Assembly (NCBI RefSeq): GCF_019145435.1
Contig: NZ_JAHSTS010000002.1
Coordinates: forward strand, 1,770,001-1,834,000
DNA: 64,000 nucleotides
Direction: 5' to 3'
Origin: Pseudomonas ekonensis
Lineage (GTDB): Bacteria; Pseudomonadota; Gammaproteobacteria; Pseudomonadales; Pseudomonadaceae
The notes beneath the pieces were generated by a model, which ran no database searches, was not told where the DNA came from, and saw only the letters and a list, made by a program, of their open reading frames with translations. This document shows positions 52,556 through 63,594 of the stretch, piece after piece. Both the position numbers and the translations under genes were made by a program. Positions within the stretch are counted from its first letter, which is position 1; the number at the start of each line of letters is the position of its first letter.

Positions 52556-53350
52556 TCAGGGGGCGTCGCGCTGCCACAGGCGATGCAGGTGATCGAGCCG
52601 CTGCTGCGGGGTCAGGCCCGCCGGCGGCGGCACCAACGGCGCGCGGGGATGCTGCAGCCGCAGCCACAGCCAGCCGTCGAGCACGGCGCGTTCGCTGAAG
52701 CCCAGCCCCAGCCCCTCCTGGACATGCCGCCACAACGCCGCGTAATCGGCGTTCAACGCCCGGCTCCAGCGCCAGGCATGCTGCTCCAGCAGGCACGTGC
52801 GCAAACGCTTCTGCTGAAGCGCCGTGAGGCTCTGGTCCACCGCCAGCGGCGTCACCGCCAGCCCCGGATTGCGCAGTTGCTGCCAGCCCAGGCTGCCGAG
52901 CGCCCGGTCGGCCCAGGAGCCGCCGTACCAACGCAACCGGTGGATCGGCCCGAGCCAGCAGCTCAATTGCGCCGCATCGCAGGCATCGAAGAAGTAACTC
53001 GCGGTCTGGGTGTTGTAGAACCCGAACAAGGCCCGGTGATGCAGGCCCACCGAGACGGTCAGCATGCAGCGCAGATGCGCCAGCAACCGCTCGACCGGCG
53101 CCTCGCAGCCGATCAGCAGACCGCGCCAGGTCTGCGGATCGCTGTGGCACAGGGCCGTCAACGCCGGGCTCCCCGCCAGCGCGACCAGCAGCGGCCCTTG
53201 CTCGCGCACCGGCTGAAACTCGGTGGCCTCGAACAGCCACACCTGATGCTGATGCGCAAACCCCTGACGCAGCGTGGCCTGCACCTGAGGCGCCAGAGGG
53301 GCGTCCAGCAACAGCCATTGCGCCAGCGGCTCCGGCGACCGGCCGCTCAT
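52556..53350 (-). CDS. DUF4123 type VI secretion adaptor
   Basis: 264-residue DUF4123 protein, the adaptor/chaperone type that loads effectors on VgrG in type VI secretion. Family marks are the N-terminal WLLLDAPLAPQVQATLRQGF and the middle LFGFYNTQTASYFFDAC. Its ATG overlaps the vgrG stop by four bases. No effector gene follows: the next gene, a MATE exporter, is on the opposite strand. Confidence 0.82.
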   Translation of the reverse strand: MSGRSPEPLAQWLLLDAPLAPQVQATLRQGFAHQHQVWLFEATEFQPVREQGPLLVALAGSPALTALCHSDPQTWRGLLIGCEAPVERLLAHLRCMLTVSVGLHHRALFGFYNTQTASYFFDACDAAQLSCWLGPIHRLRWYGGSWADRALGSLGWQQLRNPGLAVTPLAVDQSLTALQQKRLRTCLLEQHAWRWSRALNADYAALWRHVQEGLGLGFSERAVLDGWLWLRLQHPRAPLVPPPAGLTPQQRLDHLHRLWQRDAP

Positions 53351-54660
53351 CCGGCGCCGCCCGGCCCGAGCGCGCCGAGCAACCGGCAACTGCACACCGG
53401 CTGCGGGCAATGGGCCAAACTGCCGCCGCCGGGGATCAGGCACAGCAACAGCAGCGGCTGCGCCGAGTCCAGCCATTGCGCCAGCCCTTCGCTGTGCGAC
53501 GCCTCCACGGGCGGGTCGTCCTCGCCTTCAGACCCGGCATCGGATCCGGCATCGGCCGGCGCCTGAAGAATGCCGCTGATGACGGGACGGTCAGGATCCC
53601 CCTCCAGAAACCCCACCACCACTTCGACGCCGTCGCGCAACGCCGCCGGGGGCACATCGGCCAGCCCCGGCGCCAGGGGAAGCCAGCAATGGCTGGGCGC
53701 CGCGCCTTCGCCCTGGTAGAGCCAGTCGAACTGCACCGCCACCCGCCGCTGAGGTCCGGGCGGCGGTTCGTCCACCCCGACCACCCAGGCCCGCTGCAGG
53801 CTGTGCAGCGTCGGGACGGCCGTCGGCAGCGGGACAGGCACCGGACTGCCGGGCGCAACGCAGGCGATCCGGTTGCGGTAAGGAGGATCCAGGGCCGTGC
53901 AGGCCTGATGCTCGACCCGCGCCACCAGCCAGTCCCGCCCGCCGTCCATGGCCGCCGGACCGTTCAACGACAGCCGCCGGCCGCTGCGCAGCAACGGCAG
54001 TTGCGTGCCGCCCTCAACGGTCTGCGCCCGGCCGTCGGTGCGCGCCTGCCACGGGTGCACGCCCGCCCCGTCCAACAGGCCGGCGCGCACCTGGGGCAGT
54101 TTCGCCGGGTCGTCGCCGAACACCAGGCAATGCCCGTCGCGCCGGTGTTCGAAGTGATAGTGGATCTGCGCCTGCGCGCACAGGCGCTGGACGAACTGCA
54201 GGTCCGACTCGCGGTACTGGGTGCAGAACGTGCGGGCCGGGTATTCGCCGCAAAGCCGAAACCGCCGCTGGACGCCGACGATGCCGTGCTCCTTGAGCAC
54301 CTGATCGAGGATCTGCGGCACCGAACGGCCACTGAACATCCGCTGGCTGCAGCGCAGCGCCAGGCAGCTCAACGCCGGGGCCAGGCGCACCCGGCACAGC
54401 CGGGCCCCGGGGCCGTGCTCATGCTGGACAAGACTGTGCAGACGCCCGTGCACCCCCTCGGGCGCCGGGCCGAACTGCAGGAACGCCGCGCGGAACATCA
54501 GCCCGGCCAGGTCGAGGTGCGGATCGTCGATCAGCACATCGACCTCGAAGGCATACGGTTCGGCGAACCCTTCCCGACCGGTGAACGCCAGCACCTCCAG
54601 GGGCTCGGGCAGTCCCGCGACGTCGAGACGAAACAACGGCTCGTTGACTGGATCGAACAT
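53347..54660 (-). CDS. Short VgrG-type spike protein
   Basis: 437-residue Vgr-family protein. The gp27-like part is complete (EPLEVLAFTGREGFAEPYAF, CTQYRESDLQFVQRLCAQAQ, IHYHFEH) and the gp5 OB-fold part ends with GVEVVVGFLEGDPDRPVISG. The usual long beta-helix needle and DUF2345 region are missing; instead there is an acidic linker and a cysteine-containing hydrophobic tail (CLIPGGGSLAHCPQPVCSC). This is well below the usual length of over 600 residues. It is coupled to a DUF4123 adaptor. No core type VI genes are in the window. Confidence 0.82.
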   Translation of the reverse strand: MFDPVNEPLFRLDVAGLPEPLEVLAFTGREGFAEPYAFEVDVLIDDPHLDLAGLMFRAAFLQFGPAPEGVHGRLHSLVQHEHGPGARLCRVRLAPALSCLALRCSQRMFSGRSVPQILDQVLKEHGIVGVQRRFRLCGEYPARTFCTQYRESDLQFVQRLCAQAQIHYHFEHRRDGHCLVFGDDPAKLPQVRAGLLDGAGVHPWQARTDGRAQTVEGGTQLPLLRSGRRLSLNGPAAMDGGRDWLVARVEHQACTALDPPYRNRIACVAPGSPVPVPLPTAVPTLHSLQRAWVVGVDEPPPGPQRRVAVQFDWLYQGEGAAPSHCWLPLAPGLADVPPAALRDGVEVVVGFLEGDPDRPVISGILQAPADAGSDAGSEGEDDPPVEASHSEGLAQWLDSAQPLLLLCLIPGGGSLAHCPQPVCSCRLLGALGPGGAG

Positions 54661-54810
54661 GGGGCGGATCTCTACAGGAGGGACAGCCGGGGATTCTCGC
54701 CGAGAGCCTTGGCCGAGTAGAGAGCCGAAGTACAACTTAGGAAATGACCTACGCGAAAAGCAGACCGCTTCGCGTTGCCGGCCTGGACAGCGAACTGTTT
54801 CGCGCGGAAT

Positions 54811-54881
54811 TAGAGAAAAGCCCTACCGGGCCATCCGAATTTTCCACAACGTCAGGAAAAGATTCAGATGGCCCGGCAGGG
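54811..54881 (-). terminator. Long-stem terminator of speA
   Basis: A long imperfect stem pairs CCCTACCGGGCCATC (54821-54835) plus the following GAATTTTCC with GGAAAAGATTC and GATGGCCCGGCAGGG (to 54881), leaving a loop around ACAACGTCA. On the minus strand the stem is followed by CTTTTCTCTAATT. It lies 12 bases after the speA stop. Confidence 0.75.
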
Positions 54882-54893
54882 CTGTGCCGTGTC

Positions 54894-56807
<1,914 letters not shown>

Positions 56808-56941
56808 CGAAGTCCCCTATAAAGAAGTCATGAAGCGTCGCCTGACAGTCAGGCCGGCGCAGTCTAAAGAATGAAAATGACGGTTCGTCAGCGGGCGGTA
56901 GACCGCGCCCGCTGTCACGAGTTTAGAGACCGGTCATGAAC

Positions 56942-57025
56942 AGGCTCTGTGAAAACCAATGAGACGACGCCGGACCTGAAGGCGTTCAGGGCCGGATCAA
57001 GCCGCGAGTGGCTTTCACAGAGGCT
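56942..57025. repeat. Nested inverted-repeat element
   Basis: An outer pair AGGCTCTGTGAAAACCA (56942-56958) and TGGCTTTCACAGAGGCT (57009-57025) matches at 15 of 17 positions. An inner pair CCGGACCTGAA (56970-56980) / TTCAGGGCCGG (56985-56995) closes a GGCG loop. It begins two bases after the yciH stop. It may be a terminator or processed RNA structure, or a miniature inverted-repeat element; neither a U tract nor a target duplication is clear. Confidence 0.55.
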
Positions 57026-57026
57026 G

Positions 57027-57398
57027 CTAGCCGCCGGACTTCTTCGCCTTGAAACCTTGCTTGATCAGCTCGGCCAAGAGTAGCTCGACATGATCGCCCT
57101 GGATTTCGATGATCCCGTCCTTCAGCGCACCGCCGGTGCCGCAACGTTTCTTCAACGTCGCCGCCAGCTCCTTGAGCGCGTCGATGGCCAGCGGCACGCC
57201 GGTGATGGTGGTCACCGTCTTGCCGCCACGGCCCTTGCTCTCGCGTCGCACGCGGGCAATGCCGTCGCCGGCCGGGATTTGCGTCTGTCTGCAGATGCAG
57301 GCGTCCACCGGTTTACTGCATTCCGGGCAATGACGACCTGCGTCGGTGGAAAACACCAGGCCGCCCAGGGCGGCGAAGGATGCGGCTTTTTTGGCCAC
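57027..57398 (-). CDS. yciH: SUI1-family translation factor YciH
   Basis: 123-residue SUI1/eIF1-like protein. An N-terminal cysteine cluster (HCPECSKPVDACICR) resembles a zinc site; the SUI1 core is GGKTVTTITGVPL, LKKRCGTGGALKDG and IEIQGDH. It may influence start-codon fidelity. I choose the GTG at 57398, which has GAGG seven bases upstream; a TTG two codons earlier is too close to that site. The 189 bases upstream hold nothing I recognise. Confidence 0.88.
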   Translation of the reverse strand: MAKKAASFAALGGLVFSTDAGRHCPECSKPVDACICRQTQIPAGDGIARVRRESKGRGGKTVTTITGVPLAIDALKELAATLKKRCGTGGALKDGIIEIQGDHVELLLAELIKQGFKAKKSGG

Positions 57399-57587
57399 CG
57401 GCAATCCTCTCGGGAGGACAAAAGACTGGCCGCCGCCTTGGACAAGGCGATCGACCGCGAAGCCCCACTCAGGCAGGGGCAGCGCTACTGCACCGCACGC
57501 TTTCGGGAAAGCGGGCCGGCGCAGCTTGAAAAGGTCGCGCAGTGTAACGGCAAAAGTCCGACTTGCTAAGAGCCAATCGGCGCCAAT

Positions 57588-58145
57588 TTACACCTTCTTT
57601 GCGACGTCGTTGCCCTGGGCCTTCAGGTAGCGCTCCAGCGCCGCCAGGGAGTCCGGGCAGTAAGGCTTTTGCGTGATTTCCAGCATGACCTGTCCAACGG
57701 GCATGAAGCACGCCTCCAGCACCTCTTCCGGCTGCAGTTTCAGGGGGCCGTCCCACACGGCGGAGAACGCCGAGCACCACAGGCGGCTTTCGCTGTCCTC
57801 GAAGAAGAAGTGATCGTGGGCGGTCAGTTCGACGCCGCTCACGCCCAGTTCCTCTTCCAGCTCGCGGGCCGCCGATTCGGCGTAGGTTTCGCTGGCCAGC
57901 ACCATGCCGCCGGCGGCCACGTCCCAGTACCCGGGATAGATCGCCTTGCTCAAGGTGCGCCGGTGCACGCACAACTCGCCGGCGGAGTTGAACAGCATGA
58001 TGTAGGTGCCGCGGCCGATCAGCCCGCGCTCACGCAGTTCGGCCCGTGCCAGGGAACCGAGCAGGTTGTCCCGCTCGTCGACCCAGGCGATGCGTTCGGC
58101 GTCCGAGGCGGCGCGGTGGGCCGCCTCGTCGAGGGTGTGGCTCAT
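57588..58145 (-). CDS. NUDIX hydrolase, YfcD-like
   Basis: 185-residue NUDIX hydrolase. The NUDIX box begins GGMVLASETYAES and continues with RELEEELG, giving the G-x5-E-x7-REUXEEXG pattern. N-terminal WVDERDNLLGSLARAELRER and RGTYIMLFNSAGELCVHRRT match the YfcD/IPP-isomerase-like subgroup. Substrate unknown. It is co-oriented with the DUF2333 gene upstream, three bases apart. Confidence 0.88.
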   Translation of the reverse strand: MSHTLDEAAHRAASDAERIAWVDERDNLLGSLARAELRERGLIGRGTYIMLFNSAGELCVHRRTLSKAIYPGYWDVAAGGMVLASETYAESAARELEEELGVSGVELTAHDHFFFEDSESRLWCSAFSAVWDGPLKLQPEEVLEACFMPVGQVMLEITQKPYCPDSLAALERYLKAQGNDVAKKV

Positions 58146-58148
58146 GGT

Positions 58149-59216
58149 TCAGCCCTGGTTGAGCAGTTGGCGCAGGTCGATCACGGCTGCGTTGGCCCGG
58201 GAGATGTAGTTGGCCATCACCAGCGAGTGGTTGGCCAGCACGCCGAAACCGCTGCCGTTGAGGATCATCGGGCTCCACACCGGCTCCTGCGAGGCTTCCA
58301 GCTCGCGGATGATCTGACGCACGCTGACCGTGGCGTTCTTCTTGGCCAGCACGTCGGCGAAGTCCACCTCGATGGCGCGCAGCAGGTGCGACAGCGCCCA
58401 GGCCTGGCCGCGGGCTTCATAGAAGACGTTGTCGATTTGCATCCACGGGGTCTCGACCACTTCCTCGTCGACCTGCGGCACTTCGCCCACGGCCGGCACT
58501 TCGGTCTTCAGCGCGGTGTTGAGCTTGACCCGGCCGACGCTGGCCGACAGCCGCTGCGACAGCGAACCCAGACGGGTGCCGACATCGCCCAGCCAGTTGT
58601 TCAGGTTGTCGGCGCGGGCATAGAACAGCGCGCTCTTCTGATCAGGGCTCGCCAGGCGCGCCTGATAACGGGTCAGGGAATTGATGCCTTCCTGATACTC
58701 CGACTCGCTGGACGGCAGGATCCAGCTCTTGTTGTCGAAGTTGAAGCGCGGCTCGGCCTTGGCCAGGTCGGCGTCTTCGGCCGACTGCGACTGCGAACGG
58801 GCGAAGTCCTTGCGCAGGGCCCGGGTCAGGTCGCGCACCTGCACCAGCACGCCGTATTCCCAGCTCGGCATGTTGTCCATCCACAGGCCGGGCGGGAAGC
58901 GGTCGTTGGAGATGTAGCCGCCCGGCTTGGTCAGCAGCGTGCCGGCCACGGTCTTGAGGGTCTCGACGGTGGTGTAGCCGACCACCATCTGCTTGCCCTC
59001 CTTCTCGGCGGCGACCTGCGCGTTCTGCGCCACGGGAAACAGCGCCGGCTCCTGGCTCCAGTACCAGCCCAGGCCGATGGTCACCAACAGGTAAATGCCG
59101 ACCAGGGTGGCCAGTGCACGGCTGAACAGCAGGCCGCCCAGATAGCTGCGGGTGGCCGACTTGGGTTCGGCGGCACGTTCAGGCGCGCTGCCCGCGCGGT
59201 TCTTCCAGTCCAGCAT
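58149..59216 (-). CDS. DUF2333 family protein
   Basis: 355-residue protein of the DUF2333 family. One TM helix near residues 33-52 (RALATLVGIYLLVTIGLGWY) anchors a periplasmic helical domain; EKEGKQMVVGYTTVETLKTV and PGGYISNDRFPPGLWMDNMP are conserved-looking. Function unknown. It is transcribed with the NUDIX gene. Confidence 0.85.
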   Translation of the reverse strand: MLDWKNRAGSAPERAAEPKSATRSYLGGLLFSRALATLVGIYLLVTIGLGWYWSQEPALFPVAQNAQVAAEKEGKQMVVGYTTVETLKTVAGTLLTKPGGYISNDRFPPGLWMDNMPSWEYGVLVQVRDLTRALRKDFARSQSQSAEDADLAKAEPRFNFDNKSWILPSSESEYQEGINSLTRYQARLASPDQKSALFYARADNLNNWLGDVGTRLGSLSQRLSASVGRVKLNTALKTEVPAVGEVPQVDEEVVETPWMQIDNVFYEARGQAWALSHLLRAIEVDFADVLAKKNATVSVRQIIRELEASQEPVWSPMILNGSGFGVLANHSLVMANYISRANAAVIDLRQLLNQG

Positions 59217-59733
59217 GGCGATTTCCTTTCAGACTTGGGTTCAACGGTTCGACAGCAACCATACAGCAACGTGCCTTGCCCCGGCACCCGCCGTTGCGGG
59301 CATCCGGGAAAAACAGCGATGCCGCGCCCGCAAAAGGATAGACGCGCCCCGTCGGACGTTGGTGAAGGCGCCGGGCATCGCTGGCCTGTCCGTTGAAGCG
59401 TGGGGTCATGGCCGGGCAAACGTCTTCTAGGGGTTTCCCTGACCCTGCCCGCGATAAACATCCTGGAAACCGCCTCTGGAGAAAATCAGAAGCACCCGCA
59501 GGACAACGTCCGAAACGCGTCGGGAAATCTCATCAACCATGAGAGGAAACTTCTTGCCAGCCCTGCCCACGGGCACTTTCTGGACAGACGCATCCCGGCC
59601 GAAACCGCCGGGTCGAAAACTGAATGGTGCTGCGCCGCAGATTATTGACGTACGACACTCATGTAAGGGAAAAGAGGTGCTAGCATAGAGCCACCAGTCG
59701 ATCTCAGCATGCACCCTAACTAGTAGTCAGGAT
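59217..59733. other. Promoter spacer upstream of gcbA
   Basis: 517 bases between the divergent DUF2333 and gcbA genes with no credible gene. An extended -10 element TGCTAGCAT (59678-59686) 48 bases before the gcbA start is the best promoter candidate. CCCGGCCGAAACCGCCGGG-like short palindromes occur but nothing diagnostic. Confidence 0.4.
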
Positions 59734-61404
59734 ATGACCGAGCCAGAAGACCCCAGCCGTGAGCGCCTCAAGCACCACTTTGCCCAGCGGGTAATTCATC
59801 AGGCACGTCAGATTCTTGAGATATGGCAGCGCCTGCAACGCAGCGAATGGTCCACCGCCGACCTCGCCGAGCTGAGCGAAGCCAACCTGCGCCTGCTGCG
59901 TTTCGCCGAGCGCTTCGAACAGCCTGAGCACACGCAGCTGGCCCGTCACATCAGCCAGTCGCTGGAGGCCGTCGACGCCAACCGCGGCCGGCTGAGCAGC
60001 GGCCTGATCACCGACCTCAACCGCCTGATGCAGCGCCTGTCGCGCACCGGCCTGCGCCACGGCGACCAGCTCGACCAGACCTTCCTGCCGCCGCTGCGCA
60101 AACCGATCTATGTCTTGCTGCAGGATCACGACCGCGCCGAGCGGCTGGCCAAGCAACTGGAGTTCTTCGGCCTCACCGCCCAGGCGCTGGACAGCGTGTC
60201 GGCGTTCCGTTCGTCGATGGTCGAGCGCCTGCCCGCCGCCATCGTCATGGACGTGGACTTCAGCGCCCCCGGAGTCGGCCTGACCCTGGCCGCCGAAGCC
60301 CAGCAGGGCCTGGAGGAGCCGCTGCCGCTGCTGTTCTTCAGCCTGCACGAAACCGACACCCCGACCCGACTGGCCGCCGTGCGCGCCGGCGGCCGGGAGT
60401 TCCTCACCGGCACCCTCGAAGCCTCGAGCCTGCTGGAAAAGATCGAGGTGCTGACCTGCGTCGCCCAGTACGAACCCTACAAAGTGCTGATCATCGACGA
60501 CTCCCGCGCCCAGGCCCTGCACACCGAACGCCTGCTCAACAGCGCCGGGATCGTCACCCGCACCCTGATCGAGCCGATCCAGGCCATGGCCGAACTGGCG
60601 GATTTCCAGCCGGACCTGATCATCCTCGACATGTACATGCCGGCCTGCACCGGCACCGAGCTGGCCAAGGTCATCCGCCACAACGACCGCTATGTCAGCG
60701 TGCCGATCATTTACCTGTCGGCCGAGGACGACCTGGACAAGCAGCTCGACGCCATGAGCGAAGGCGGCGACGACTTCCTGACCAAACCGATCAAGCCGCG
60801 CCACCTGATCACCACTGTGCGCAACCGCGCCGCCCGGGCGCGCAACCTCAAGGCGCGGATGGTGCGTGACAGCCTCACCGGCCTGTACAACCACACCCAC
60901 ATCCTGCAACTGCTGGAAGACTGCTCGTTCCGCGCCCGCCGCGAGGGCAAGCCGCTGAGCTTCGCCATGCTCGACATCGACCACTTCAAGCGGGTCAACG
61001 ACAGCCACGGCCACCCGATGGGCGACCGGGTGATCAAGAGCCTGGCGCTGTTCCTCAAGCAGCGCCTGCGCAAGACCGACTTCATCGGCCGATACGGCGG
61101 CGAGGAATTCGCCATCGTCATGCCCGACACCGATCTGGCCGCCGCGCACAATGTGCTCGACGAGATCCGCCAGCGCTTCGCCGAGATTCACTACCCGGCG
61201 CAGCCGCAGGATCTGTGGTGCACCTTCAGCGCCGGCGTCGTGGAAATGGGCGAGGACTCCGACAGCCTGATGATGGCCAGTCAGGCCGACGAGGCGCTGT
61301 ACCGCGCCAAGGGCGAAGGGCGCAACCGGGTGCAGGTCGCCCGGGACTCAAAGCAAAGTGCCACTTTTTCACCGGAATCCACCGATTCGGTCATAACCCT
61401 GTAA
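59734..61404 (+). CDS. gcbA: Diguanylate cyclase with two receiver domains, GcbA
   Basis: 556-residue response regulator making cyclic di-GMP. The layout is an N-terminal helical region (1-125), receiver 1 (about 127-245), receiver 2 (about 250-370) and GGDEF. Receiver 2 is intact (IIDDSRAQ, LIILDMYMPACTG, FLTKPIK). Receiver 1 lacks the conserved lysine (FLTGTLE). The catalytic motif is GGEEF (455-459), preceded by an I-site RKTD. GcbA promotes early biofilm attachment in P. fluorescens and dispersion in P. aeruginosa (PA4843). It sits directly before ctpL, as in P. aeruginosa. Confidence 0.9.
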   Translation: MTEPEDPSRERLKHHFAQRVIHQARQILEIWQRLQRSEWSTADLAELSEANLRLLRFAERFEQPEHTQLARHISQSLEAVDANRGRLSSGLITDLNRLMQRLSRTGLRHGDQLDQTFLPPLRKPIYVLLQDHDRAERLAKQLEFFGLTAQALDSVSAFRSSMVERLPAAIVMDVDFSAPGVGLTLAAEAQQGLEEPLPLLFFSLHETDTPTRLAAVRAGGREFLTGTLEASSLLEKIEVLTCVAQYEPYKVLIIDDSRAQALHTERLLNSAGIVTRTLIEPIQAMAELADFQPDLIILDMYMPACTGTELAKVIRHNDRYVSVPIIYLSAEDDLDKQLDAMSEGGDDFLTKPIKPRHLITTVRNRAARARNLKARMVRDSLTGLYNHTHILQLLEDCSFRARREGKPLSFAMLDIDHFKRVNDSHGHPMGDRVIKSLALFLKQRLRKTDFIGRYGGEEFAIVMPDTDLAAAHNVLDEIRQRFAEIHYPAQPQDLWCTFSAGVVEMGEDSDSLMMASQADEALYRAKGEGRNRVQVARDSKQSATFSPESTDSVITL

Positions 61405-61455
61405 CAGAACCGCAATAAATTCAGGCGCTTACCATTTCTGCCGTTGGTAGCCGTC

Positions 61456-63402
61456 ATGCGCCTGAAGTTGCTCACCAATCTCAACACGCTGTTGCTGGTC
61501 GCCGTGTGCGTGGCCCTCGGCGCCACGCTGTGGTGGTCGCAGAAAGCCCTGGAGCGCCCCTACCTGCTGATGGAGCGCTACCTGGGCCTGTCGCAGCGCT
61601 TTCAGAACGATGCGGCGCGCAACGTCGAGGACTACCTCGCCAGCGGCGACGCCCTGCGCCTGAGCGGCGCCACCGCCGCCCTCGACGAGCTGCAAAAGGA
61701 ACTGGGCGAACTGCCGCCCGCCCTGGCCGAGACCCTGCGGCCGAGCCTTTCGGGCCTGGACGAGTTCAGCAAGACCGACCTGCTGGCGGCCGGCAAGCTG
61801 GCCGGCGACCCGCAGGCGCTGCTGGTGCAGGCCGAACGGGAACTGAGCGCCAGCCTCGACCAGCTCAGCACTTACGCCAACGGCAATGCGGCGTACCTGC
61901 TGCCGCTGCTCAACGCGGCGCAGCACCTGGGCAAACTGTCGCTGGCCCGTGACAAGCTGGTCAGCAGCGGCCGCAGCGAACTGGCCGCCGACGTCGAACG
62001 GGAAGTCGCCAACCTCCGTGCCCAGGCTCAGGCCATCGATGCCCTGCCGTTGCTCGGCGTGATCAGCCAGAGCGAATCCGGCAGCGACGACTTCGCCGCG
62101 ATGATGGGCATCGAAAGCACCGAAAAGGCCGCCGCCGAGGACGCCGGCGTCGGCCTCAAGCGTGAACTCAACAGCCTGCTCGGCCGTTACCCGGCGGAGC
62201 TTTCGCGCACCCGCGAACAGATCCAGAAGCGCACTGACCTGGCCGCCGCCACCCACCAGAAGATCGCCGCCGTGCAGCAGGCCATCGCCGGGCTGGAGCC
62301 GGCGGTGCGCGCCCAGCACGGCCAGATCCAGGGCGAGGTGCGGCTGATGCAAGGCGTGATGATCGGCCTGATCCTGCTGATCGCGTTGCTGATCGACACC
62401 TTGCAGCGGCGCCTGGCCCGCACGCTCACCAACCTCGCGCCGGCGCTGTCGACCTGGGCCGAAGGCGACTTCAGCCACGACATCCGGCTGGGCAAGACCA
62501 ACCGCGAACTGCACGACATCGAAGCCTCGCTCAACCGCTTGCGCGCCTATCTGGTGGATCTGGTCGGCACCATCCGCGGCAACGCCGAGCAGGTGGCCGG
62601 GAGCAGCCGCACCCTGGCCGAACTGAGCAACGACCTGCACAGCGGCGCCGAACACCAGGCCGGCGACACCGCGCTGATCCGCGATTCCCTCAGCGAACTG
62701 GAAGCGACCATCCAGCAAGTGGCCGGCGACGCGCGCCAGGCCGCCGACGCCAGCCGCCACGCCGGGCAAGCGGTCGAGCACGGCCAGCAGGTGATCGGCC
62801 AGAGCCTCACCGGGCTGCATGCGCTGGTCGGCGAGGTGCAAGGCAACGCGCAGATGATCGAACACCTGGCGGAGGAGTCCGCCACCATCGGCGGCGTGCT
62901 GACGGTGATCCGCTCGATCGCCGACCAGACCAACCTGCTGGCCCTCAACGCCGCCATCGAAGCGGCCCGGGCCGGCGAAATGGGCCGCGGCTTCGCCGTG
63001 GTGGCCGAGGAGGTCCGCTCGCTGGCGCTACGCACCGCCGGGGCCACCGCAGAAATCCAGACGCTGATCGCAGGCCTGCAGACCGCCGCCCGCCAATCGG
63101 TCGAAGGCATGCGCACCCAGGTCGAACACGCCGAAGCCACGGCCAACCAGGCCCAGGCGGCGGACGGGGCGCTGGACAAGATCGTCGGCGCGATCCAGAC
63201 CATCGCCGCCACCGCCGTGCGCATCGCCGACGTCACCGCCCAGCAGAGCGGCGCGGTCAGCGAGATCCGCGACCACAGCGAGCGCATCCACCAGTTGGGC
63301 GGGGACAACCTGCTGCGCATCGGCCAAGGGCGCGAGCAAGGCGAAAACCTGCTGGAGCTGGGCGGACAACTGCACACGGCGGTGCAGGCTTTCCGGGTCT
63401 GA
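61456..63402 (+). CDS. ctpL: Methyl-accepting chemotaxis protein, CtpL-like
   Basis: 648-residue chemoreceptor. TM1 spans about 9-28 ([18 protein letters not shown]); a large helical periplasmic domain (30-298) has no Cache signature; TM2 spans about 300-318 ([16 protein letters not shown]). HAMP and the signalling hairpin follow, with [20 protein letters not shown] near residue 492. CtpL of P. aeruginosa mediates phosphate taxis at low phosphate; the assignment rests on synteny with gcbA and dsbD and on the domain layout. I start it at ATG 61456. Confidence 0.82.
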   Translation: MRLKLLTNLNTLLLVAVCVALGATLWWSQKALERPYLLMERYLGLSQRFQNDAARNVEDYLASGDALRLSGATAALDELQKELGELPPALAETLRPSLSGLDEFSKTDLLAAGKLAGDPQALLVQAERELSASLDQLSTYANGNAAYLLPLLNAAQHLGKLSLARDKLVSSGRSELAADVEREVANLRAQAQAIDALPLLGVISQSESGSDDFAAMMGIESTEKAAAEDAGVGLKRELNSLLGRYPAELSRTREQIQKRTDLAAATHQKIAAVQQAIAGLEPAVRAQHGQIQGEVRLMQGVMIGLILLIALLIDTLQRRLARTLTNLAPALSTWAEGDFSHDIRLGKTNRELHDIEASLNRLRAYLVDLVGTIRGNAEQVAGSSRTLAELSNDLHSGAEHQAGDTALIRDSLSELEATIQQVAGDARQAADASRHAGQAVEHGQQVIGQSLTGLHALVGEVQGNAQMIEHLAEESATIGGVLTVIRSIADQTNLLALNAAIEAARAGEMGRGFAVVAEEVRSLALRTAGATAEIQTLIAGLQTAARQSVEGMRTQVEHAEATANQAQAADGALDKIVGAIQTIAATAVRIADVTAQQSGAVSEIRDHSERIHQLGGDNLLRIGQGREQGENLLELGGQLHTAVQAFRV

Positions 63403-63447
63403 CCGGCGGCCTGCGCGGGCAGGGCCTGCGGGAGCAGCCGTCTTGCC

Positions 63448-63484
63448 CTGCCGGGCCCCATCGCCGGCAGCCGGCTCCCACGGG
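63448..63484. repeat. Single REP-like palindrome
   Basis: GGGCCCCATCGCCGGCAGCC followed by GGCTCCCACGGGCAC between ctpL and dsbD is a diverged REP core with no facing partner. Confidence 0.5.
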
Positions 63485-63594
63485 CACGGTATCGCACACA
63501 CCATTGCGCTGCGTCAGGCCAATCGCCGCAGCGCGTCCAGCAGCCCCCGGCACCGTCCGCTATCATGCCCTCAATTCCGATACGCGAGATTGTC

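Noticed and set aside
53347..54660. VgrG read as a phage tail protein of a prophage
   Set aside because: No other phage gene is nearby, and the overlapping DUF4123 gene points to type VI secretion.
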